Part shown: piece by piece, positions 6,053 to 11,459 of the stretch
Layout of the letters: every line of letters begins with the position of its first letter
How positions within the stretch are numbered: position 1 is the stretch's first letter
Assembly: GCA_017408535.1 (NCBI GenBank)
Contig: JAFQUL010000017.1
Span: forward strand, 1-11,459
Direction: 5' to 3'
Length of the DNA stretch: 11,459 bases
Source: Clostridia bacterium
Lineage (GTDB): Bacteria > Bacillota > Clostridia > Oscillospirales > CAG-272
Notes under the pieces: model-generated
Told to the model about the DNA's origin: nothing
Databases searched by the model: none
What the model saw: only the letters and a program-made list of their open reading frames with translations
Made by a program: the position numbers and the translations under genes

Positions 6053-7081
6053 ATGAACAACAATTACATTGACCTTCAGCTTTTTGCTGACACCACAGTA
6101 AATACCACTGTATCTACCGCAACCGGCAACGATCTATCACCTGAAATGAAGACCTTTTACGATATGAACCTTATCGATGAGGCCTCCGCACTTCTCGTTC
6201 ACGATCAGTTCGGTCAGAAGCGTCCCATTCCCGCAAATTCCGGCAAGACCATCGAGTTCCGTAAGTTCTCCCCTCTTGCCAAGGCAACAACTCCTCTTAC
6301 CGAGGGTGTTACCCCCGACGGAAAGGCCCTTAACGTTCAGGCGGTCACCGCTACCGTTTCTCAGTACGGCGACTACATAGTTCAGAGCGACGTGCTTGAG
6401 CTTACCTCCATTGACAACACCATCGTTGAGGAGACTAAGCTGCTTGGCAGACAGGCAGGCCTTACCCTTGATACCATCGTAAGAAATATCATAGTGGCAG
6501 GCACCAACGTAAACTACTGTCCTAAGGTTGCCGCAGACGGAAGCGAGACCGCAGTTACCTCAAGAAGTGCTCTTGACACCACCGCCAAAATCACCGTAAA
6601 GCAGGTACAGAAGGCTGTGGCAAAGCTTCGTGCAAACAATGCTCCCACCATAAACGGTGATTACGTTGCCATTGTACACCCCTACGTTGCCTACGACCTT
6701 ATGCGTGACCCCGAGTGGATCGACGCACACAAGTATGCTCAGCCCGAGAATCTTTACGTTGGCGAGATAGGCAAGATCAGCGGAGTAAGATTCGTTCAGA
6801 CCTCTGAGGCAGCTATTATCAAAAACAGCACCTGTCCCAGCGGTCTTGCGGTATTCTGTACCCTCATCTTCGGCGATGAGGCATACGGCACCACCGAGAT
6901 CACCGGCGGCGGTCTTCAGACCATCGTAAAGCAGAAGGGTTCTGCCGGTACAGCCGATCCCCTTGATCAGAGAAGCTCTGTGGGCTGGAAGGCTCTTAAG
7001 ACCGCAGAAAGACTGGTAGAAAACTACATGGTCAGAATCGAATCCTGCGGCGAGTTCTCTCAGTCTGCATCTGCTAACTGA
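6053..7081 (+). CDS. Major capsid protein, N4-gp56-like family (HK97 fold)
   Basis: 342 aa; the shell subunit. The segment FRKFSPLAKATTPLTEGVTP (70-89), followed by TATVSQYGDYIVQSDVLELTSID, is the recognisable signature of the N4-gp56 family of major capsid proteins. A central VHPYVAYDLMRDPEW and a C-terminal VGWKALKTAERLVENYMVRIE also fit. The leader MNNNYIDLQLFAD carries a Prp-type cleavage motif, so the mature protein probably begins at Ala12. The start has AAGGAG (6041-6046) six bases from ATG, the strongest site in the operon. Codon use stands apart: of 22 Ile codons I count only 4 ATA, whereas ATA is common in the neighbouring genes, and Thr is mostly ACC. This is the bias of a very highly expressed gene. 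Confidence 0.93.
   Translation: MNNNYIDLQLFADTTVNTTVSTATGNDLSPEMKTFYDMNLIDEASALLVHDQFGQKRPIPANSGKTIEFRKFSPLAKATTPLTEGVTPDGKALNVQAVTATVSQYGDYIVQSDVLELTSIDNTIVEETKLLGRQAGLTLDTIVRNIIVAGTNVNYCPKVAADGSETAVTSRSALDTTAKITVKQVQKAVAKLRANNAPTINGDYVAIVHPYVAYDLMRDPEWIDAHKYAQPENLYVGEIGKISGVRFVQTSEAAIIKNSTCPSGLAVFCTLIFGDEAYGTTEITGGGLQTIVKQKGSAGTADPLDQRSSVGWKALKTAERLVENYMVRIESCGEFSQSASAN
6068..6088 (+). other. Prp-type cleavage motif in capsid protein N-terminus
   Basis: Codons 6-12 encode IDLQLF|A, with cleavage predicted after Phe11. It is closer than the scaffold copy to the bL27 motif LNLQFF|A, sharing Leu-Gln, the Phe before the cut and the Ala after it. It lies in the same place, close to the first residue, as the similar motif in the phage 80alpha capsid protein. 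Confidence 0.75.
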
Positions 7082-7229
7082 TAGAAGCTAAACCATAATA
7101 AGGGACGGGAGCGGCGAGTTGCCTGGGGGAACGGACAACGGAATGATAATTTACCTGCCGGATATTCAGGACCCCGGTATCTCTCGCCCGGGCGGGACAA
7201 CAAAATATAACAAACGGAGGAAAAAACAA
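7082..7229 (+). other. Structured-looking 148-bp gap after the capsid gene
   Basis: This is by far the largest gap in the operon. GGCGAG (7113-7118) can pair with CTCGCC (7183-7188), and inside that CTGGGG (7123-7128) with CCCCGG (7172-7177, one T-G pair). A small CCTG (7154-7157) / CAGG (7167-7170) hairpin sits in the loop. No T-run follows, so it is not a standard terminator. It may be a capsid mRNA stabilising or processing element, or the trace of a lost small gene. A TTG-started frame from 7119 runs in phase into the next gene but lacks a ribosome binding site. Confidence 0.4.
7216..7220 (+). promoter_or_regulatory. Ribosome binding site that fixes the start of the 72-aa gene
   Basis: GGAGG at 7216-7220 with nine bases to the ATG at 7230. 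It excludes the longer frame beginning with TTG at 7119, which would add 37 residues of Gly/Pro-rich, unlikely sequence. Confidence 0.75.
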
Positions 7230-7448
7230 ATGTCAAATACTGCTACCGAAGAAAAGAAATATAAGATCAGACTTCCCAAGACCAAGGAAATGGCCGATGA
7301 CGTTTTCGTGTCGGTAAATGACCGCAGCTGGCTCATCAAGCGCGGTGAAGAGGTCGAGCTGCCGGAATGTGCTTATGAGGTGCTGAGAAACCAGGAGCTG
7401 GCGCTCCTTCACGCATACGAGTACAGTGAGGCGGCAGAAAAGAAATAA
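7230..7448 (+). CDS. Small phage protein of unknown function downstream of capsid
   Basis: 72 aa: MSNTATEEKKYKIRLPKTK, then DVFVSVNDRSWLIKRGEEVE, then LPECAYEVLRNQE and a Glu/Ala/Lys tail. The middle reads as a compact beta-rich fold, with a strand carrying VFVSVNDRSWLIKRG followed by a helix beginning at LPECAYEVL. I believe similar small proteins follow the capsid gene in other Clostridia phages but cannot name a family. Position between capsid and adaptor would fit a capsid decoration, head-completion or connector-related job. No catalytic motif is visible. Confidence 0.8.
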   Translation: MSNTATEEKKYKIRLPKTKEMADDVFVSVNDRSWLIKRGEEVELPECAYEVLRNQELALLHAYEYSEAAEKK

Positions 7449-7481
7449 TGAAAAGCAACTTTATACCGAAGGGGGAATCAT

Positions 7482-7853
7482 ATGACGATAATCGAAGCGC
7501 TGGACAGAACAGACTCTCTCGTACCCAACGGTTATACGGTACAAGATAAGATCCGCTGGCTGTCAATGCTTGACGGCATGATAAGCCGCGATATATTCCT
7601 CACTCACGAGGATGCTCCCATGGATGAGCCTATATCTTACTCTGAGGACGTACCCATTGATACTTCTCTTCTGGTTCCTCACCCATATGATGAACTGTAC
7701 GTGTATTTTTTGGCCTCGCGTATCCATTATTCAAACGAGGAGTATGCGAAATATAACAACGCCCTCATTATGTATAACTCGCTGTACTCAAGGTTTGCCG
7801 CAAGCTACAATTCCCTTCACGCCCCTAAGGGCGGAAAGCTGAAATTCTTCTGA
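7482..7853 (+). CDS. Putative head-tail adaptor / connector protein
   Basis: 123 aa, alpha-helical. The pattern TIIEALDRTDSLVPNGYTVQ, then KIRWLSMLDGMISRDIF, an acidic insert, LLVPHPYDELYVYFLASRIH and a Tyr-rich NALIMYNSLYSRFAASYN closes with a basic tail (GGKLKFF). Small helical proteins of this size and position form the adaptor ring below the portal (the role of P22 gp4, T7 gp11 or HK97-type gp6). Assignment rests on position, size and helical content. The ribosome binding site is AAGGGGG just before the ATG. It ends 13 bases before the nozzle-like gene. Confidence 0.62.
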   Translation: MTIIEALDRTDSLVPNGYTVQDKIRWLSMLDGMISRDIFLTHEDAPMDEPISYSEDVPIDTSLLVPHPYDELYVYFLASRIHYSNEEYAKYNNALIMYNSLYSRFAASYNSLHAPKGGKLKFF

Positions 7854-7866
7854 GAGGAGTGGAGAT

Positions 7867-9645
7867 ATGTTACTTCCAAATCTCGGAGAGCCTGCACTCA
7901 GCCGAAGCGTGACAGATGTGTTTGGCGGATATAACAGAAGTGCCACATACGCCGACGGTGAATTTACGAATATGGAAAATCTTTCTTCTGACAGCTATCC
8001 TATGCTCTCACCGAGAAAGGTCAGAGGTATTTATGCCGCACCTCGGGAGGCAAGCTGTCTTATAGCAAAAGACAGTCTGTGCTACACAGACGGGACAGAC
8101 ATAGTTATTAACGGATACCATGTGGACATGGGGCTGTCGAAAGATCCCGATATGCTGCCAAAGCGTGCTGTGTCTATGGGGGCGTACCTGATCATCCTGC
8201 CTGACAAAAAATATATTAACACAAAGGACCTAACCGACAAAGGAGACATTGAGGCAAGCTTTACCTCGTACGGTACGGTGACGTTTTCGAACTGCTCGAT
8301 AGACGGCAGCGAATATGAGAACTGTACTGTTTCGGTATCTGCACCGGAGTCTCCCGAAAACGGTACCTACTGGGTAGATACATCCTCTTCCCCGTGCGTG
8401 CTTAAGGAATACTCCGCATCAAGCGGTGTATGGGCAGAAATTGAATCCACTTATATAAAGATCTCCTCTCCCGGGATCGCCCGTCTTTTTTCTGAATACG
8501 ACGGGGTCCGTATATCGGGGATAGATGAAAACAACACTGAGCTCAGTGATCTTGAAGGGGGCGATACTGTTCTCTGTTCGGTATACTGCGATCCCGATTC
8601 CCCTGCCGGAGACTACATAGTAGTCCCGGGTATCATATCTGTACCCGTAAGCCAGAGCTCTGCTCTGTCCATAAAGCGGATGATGCCGGACATGGATATG
8701 GTAATAGAGTCGGAAAACCGGCTGTGGGGGTGTAAATACGGCATATCCCGTGAAGGGGAGACTGTAAACGAGATATACGCCTCAAAGCTGGGAGATTTTA
8801 AGAACTGGAACGTCTTTATGGGAATATCCACTGACAGCTACAGAGTTTCCCTCGGTACCGACGGACAGTTTACCGGTGCAGTAAACTACCTGGGGTACCC
8901 CGTGTTCTTCAAGGAAAACTGCTTTCATAAGCTTCACGGCAGCTACCCTGCAAACTACAGAGTCCAGACTACTCTGGGGCGGGGTGTCATGCGGGGAGCG
9001 GAGGACAGCCTGGCAGCGGTAAATGAGGTGCTGTACTACAAATCAAGAGACGGTATATGTGCCTATGACGGATCACTTCCGGTAAATATATCCGAGCCGC
9101 TCGGACACACGGCGTACACGTCAGGTGCTGCGGGAGCTTATGACAATAAATATTATATTTCAATGAAGGATCAGAGCGGTGCTCCACATCTTTTCGTGTA
9201 TGACACTCTGCGCAGACTGTGGCACAGAGAAGACAGTACAGATGCCGCAGTATTCTGCAGCTGCGGAGGTGAATTATACTTTATTGACCGCAAGGACGGA
9301 ATGATAAAAACTGTAGGCGGCACCGGAAAAAAGGAGCCCGGAGATATAAAATGGATGGCAGAGACCGGGATAATAGGAAGATATTCCACCGACAGTAAGA
9401 CAGTATCCCGGCTTTCGGTAAAAATGTCTCTTTCTGAGGGCAGCCGCATCGCATTTTTCATCAGATACGATTCGTCGGGAAGCTGGGAAAAGGTAATGGA
9501 TGTGGTAGGACATTCTCTTGACAGCTTTACCGTACCTATACGCCCCAGACGGTGCGATCAATTCTCCCTTAGGATTTTAGGAGAAGGGGAGGGCACGGTA
9601 CATTCTATCTCGAAAACCTACTACGAAGGAAGCGAGGTAAAATGA
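7867..9645 (+). CDS. Tail nozzle / packaged-DNA stabilisation-like protein
   Basis: 592 aa, almost entirely beta-strand. The N-terminus carries a pattern typical of podovirus nozzle and stabilisation proteins (T7 gp12, P22 gp10 type): FGGYNRSATYADGEFTNMEN (about 19-38), then LSSDSYPMLSPRKVRG, meaning roughly 'every position gets a value, here are the coordinates'. Later blade-like repeats include ENRLWGCKYG (about 281-290), EIYASKLGDFKNWN (about 300-313), a GAVNYLGYPVFFKEN stretch and VLYYKSRDGICAYDG (about 388-402), all with the spacing of a beta-propeller. The C-terminal 150 residues form a separate beta domain. These proteins form the tube below the adaptor in short-tailed phages. Strong GAGGAG sites precede the ATG, and its last four bases (ATGA) overlap the next gene. 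A siphovirus tail-tip protein is the main alternative. Confidence 0.62.
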   Translation: MLLPNLGEPALSRSVTDVFGGYNRSATYADGEFTNMENLSSDSYPMLSPRKVRGIYAAPREASCLIAKDSLCYTDGTDIVINGYHVDMGLSKDPDMLPKRAVSMGAYLIILPDKKYINTKDLTDKGDIEASFTSYGTVTFSNCSIDGSEYENCTVSVSAPESPENGTYWVDTSSSPCVLKEYSASSGVWAEIESTYIKISSPGIARLFSEYDGVRISGIDENNTELSDLEGGDTVLCSVYCDPDSPAGDYIVVPGIISVPVSQSSALSIKRMMPDMDMVIESENRLWGCKYGISREGETVNEIYASKLGDFKNWNVFMGISTDSYRVSLGTDGQFTGAVNYLGYPVFFKENCFHKLHGSYPANYRVQTTLGRGVMRGAEDSLAAVNEVLYYKSRDGICAYDGSLPVNISEPLGHTAYTSGAAGAYDNKYYISMKDQSGAPHLFVYDTLRRLWHREDSTDAAVFCSCGGELYFIDRKDGMIKTVGGTGKKEPGDIKWMAETGIIGRYSTDSKTVSRLSVKMSLSEGSRIAFFIRYDSSGSWEKVMDVVGHSLDSFTVPIRPRRCDQFSLRILGEGEGTVHSISKTYYEGSEVK

Positions 9646-10364
9646 AAAACCAGGGAATAAGACTTCCGCATATATCCTCAGGTTCAACAGAAGGTCGGCA
9701 GAAGGAGCTTGAAAAATATCTCTACCAGCTGGTAGAGCAGCTGAATATGGCTCTTGAGGTCATTGACGGTGCGGAAGACGGAAATACCGCCGGACAGGCA
9801 CAGGTAAATAAGTCTCAGTCGGACAAAAAGGAGGATGGCACAGCATCTTTCAACTCTGTCAAGGCTCTGATAATAAAATCTGCAGATATAGTAAACGCAT
9901 ACTACGAGGAGATGAAAAAAAGATTCTGTAGTGAATACGTAGCGGTATCCGACTTCGGTACATACAGAGAGTCTACCGTCTCAGAGCTGAGTGCAAACGC
10001 TGATTCTATCTCACAGCTGTACAGCAATCTGCAGACAGTCATAAGCGATATAAAAAACATTGAAAACTCCCTTGTCAGGGTAAACGCTTATATCAATTCA
10101 GGTCTTATTGACTACGATGAAAACGGTGCACCGATATACGGCCTTGAGATAGGACAGACCACAGAAACGGACGGAGAAACGGTTTTCAGCAAATTTGCAA
10201 GATTTTTGCCCGACAGACTGTCCTTCTACGACGGCTCTGGCAGAGAGGTTGCGTACATCGGCGACTATAAGCTGTATATAACCGACGGAGAAATCACGGG
10301 AAACTTTAAGCTGGGCAGGTACAGTCTGGTGCTTTCAGACGGTATTGCCTTCAAGTGGATGTAG
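9642..10364 (+). CDS. Coiled-coil tail or fibre-base protein
   Basis: 240 aa. It begins with RLPHIS, then a helix with KELEKYLYQLVEQLNMALEV (about 21-40), a Gln/Asn/Ser/Lys-rich linker, and a long helical part with heptad-like hydrophobics (FNSVKALIIKSADIVNAYYE, then ADSISQLYSNLQTVISDIKN and IENSLVRVNAYI). It finishes with a compact beta domain from about residue 155 (GLIDYDENGAPIYGLEIGQT to GIAFKWM). A trimeric coiled coil capped by a beta domain is how tail fibres and fibre-attachment proteins are built. It overlaps the previous gene by four bases (ATGA), which suggests coupled translation. I know this protein type from Clostridia phages only as unnamed tail proteins. Confidence 0.65.
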   Translation: MKNQGIRLPHISSGSTEGRQKELEKYLYQLVEQLNMALEVIDGAEDGNTAGQAQVNKSQSDKKEDGTASFNSVKALIIKSADIVNAYYEEMKKRFCSEYVAVSDFGTYRESTVSELSANADSISQLYSNLQTVISDIKNIENSLVRVNAYINSGLIDYDENGAPIYGLEIGQTTETDGETVFSKFARFLPDRLSFYDGSGREVAYIGDYKLYITDGEITGNFKLGRYSLVLSDGIAFKWM

Positions 10365-10376
10365 GAGGGATGATCT

Positions 10377-11459
10377 ATGGCTTTATCAGGATTTTTTACA
10401 GGCTCATACAGAGGTTATACCTACCGGATATCCTGGCAGGGTAGTCAGAGCATACCCGAAAACTGCACCCGTATTTCATGTACTCATGAACTGGTGTGTG
10501 CCTCCGGCTATGATCTTTACATAAGCTCGGCACGTACTCATTCGGTATCTGTCGGAAACAGTACCGTGACCTTCACCACCTCATCCCTGTCCACAGATGG
10601 AGGAGAAACGATAACTCTCGGAAAAACATCCCATACTCTCTATCACTCAGAGGACGGAAACTGCAGCTTCAGTCTGTCAGCCAAGTTTTCCATGAAAGCC
10701 ACCATATCAGGTGTATATGTAGACGGAATAACGGTGACCGGCACGGCTGAGCTTGATGCTATAGCAAGAGCATCTTCTATCTCTGTGCCGGACGGTACCC
10801 TTGGGGTAAAACAGCAGATCACAGTAAGTAAATATTCAGACAGCTTCAGACACAGTCTCACCTATGAGGCCGGAGAATACAGCGGTACTCTGCTCTCCCC
10901 GGGTGACTCATTCACTGCCGTCTCCTGGACACCGTATTATGCTCTTGCGGAAAATGCCGCAGGGGGGGAGTACGTTGCCGTTACCTTCACACTCACCACC
11001 TTTTCGGACAGCACGGCTACATCGGTAATAGGAAAAGAGGAGACCGTCGCAAGGTACAGGATCCCTCAGAATTTCTACACGCTGCCGGATGTTTCGGTAA
11101 TAACCGAACCGAATAACGGGGGACTCCCCCCCGAGCTTTCAAATCTCTATATCCAGGGGCTTACCAAGGTTCGGATCTTAATGTCGGAAAAAGCCAAGGA
11201 AGGTGCAACGATCGAGTCGAGGAAAATAACGTTTGACGGAAAGCAGTATGACACTACGGCAGTAGTGACCCCGCCCTTGTCCGGTTGGGGCACTCTGACT
11301 GTATCTGCAAGCGTTACTGACTCAAGAGGCTTTGTTGGTACCGCAGAAAGGACGGTAACCGTTCTTCCCTACTCAAAGCCCTATCCCATTCCCGCTGACG
11401 GAGAGAGTATGATAAAGTGCCTAAGAGCAACAGATAACGGAGTGGAAGACAGCGGCGGA
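10377..11459 (+). CDS. DUF859-like tail / receptor-binding protein, 3' end outside window
   Basis: Open from the ATG at 10377 to the right edge with no stop (361 codons seen), preceded by GGAGG at 10364-10368. The protein starts MALSGFFTGSYRGYTYRISW, then continues as Ser/Thr-rich beta modules, including a VSVPDGTLGVKQQITVSKYS segment followed by HSLTYEAGEY, and later SNLYIQGLTKVRILMSEKA with GATIESRKITFDGKQYD. These repeats resemble DUF859 proteins, found among the tail and receptor-binding proteins of streptococcal and lactococcal phages, where the domain is a row of immunoglobulin-like beta modules. It is probably the host-contact fibre. The C-terminal, most variable part is not in view. 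Confidence 0.75.
   Translation, partial: MALSGFFTGSYRGYTYRISWQGSQSIPENCTRISCTHELVCASGYDLYISSARTHSVSVGNSTVTFTTSSLSTDGGETITLGKTSHTLYHSEDGNCSFSLSAKFSMKATISGVYVDGITVTGTAELDAIARASSISVPDGTLGVKQQITVSKYSDSFRHSLTYEAGEYSGTLLSPGDSFTAVSWTPYYALAENAAGGEYVAVTFTLTTFSDSTATSVIGKEETVARYRIPQNFYTLPDVSVITEPNNGGLPPELSNLYIQGLTKVRILMSEKAKEGATIESRKITFDGKQYDTTAVVTPPLSGWGTLTVSASVTDSRGFVGTAERTVTVLPYSKPYPIPADGESMIKCLRATDNGVEDSGG

Noticed and set aside
7119..7229. N-terminal extension of the 72-aa gene from a TTG
   Set aside because: No ribosome binding site before the TTG, an unlikely Gly/Pro-rich sequence, and a strong site just before the ATG at 7230.
1..11459. CRISPR arrays, tRNA genes, insertion sequences, a diversity-generating retroelement
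   Set aside because: No spaced direct repeats, no tRNA-like cloverleaf, no transposase or reverse transcriptase frames or inverted-repeat ends were seen. The tail gene at the right edge shows no template/variable repeat pair in view.

Overview
The window looks like the start of the late (structural) operon of a tailed phage or prophage from a low-to-mid GC Gram-positive bacterium, most likely a gut Clostridia member of the Ruminococcus/Oscillospiraceae kind. The evidence is strong AGGAGG-type ribosome binding sites, frequent AGA and ATA codons, a MazF very close to Bacillus EndoA, and a Prp-type cysteine protease, which is a Firmicutes family. No integrase, repressor or attachment site is visible, so an integrated prophage cannot be told from a free phage.

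Left edge (1-1100): the 3' end of an unrecognised, AT-richer gene that enters from outside the window and ends at a clear intrinsic terminator (559-593); then a stand-alone mazF-type toxin gene with no antitoxin beside it, closed by a second intrinsic terminator (1068-1097). Both genes are transcriptionally insulated from what follows and may be host sequence or phage cargo.

Late operon (about 1137 to the right edge, all on + strand): a sigma-A-like promoter preceded by striking A, T and G tracts; a 115-aa protein in the small-terminase position; TerL with complete ATPase and nuclease motifs; a P22-like portal; a phage-encoded Prp-family cysteine protease; a charged scaffold protein; an N4-gp56-like major capsid protein; a 72-aa conserved-looking small protein; a head-tail adaptor candidate; a 592-aa nozzle / packaged-DNA-stabilisation-like protein; a coiled-coil tail protein; and a DUF859-like tail/receptor-binding protein that runs off the right edge. 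The genes are tightly packed or overlap, with one exception: a 148-bp, apparently structured gap after the capsid gene.

The most interesting point is a self-contained maturation module. The protease has the Prp His/Cys pair (GHA...DIVCAA). The two next genes, scaffold and capsid, both begin with a short leader holding a copy of the motif that Prp cuts in ribosomal protein bL27 (IDLTLF|G and IDLQLF|A, compared with LNLQFF|A). Protease and both probable substrates are thus consecutive genes. The gene order after the capsid (adaptor, nozzle-like protein, fibre-like proteins, with no tail tube, tail chaperones or tape measure in view) suggests a short-tailed, podovirus-like particle.
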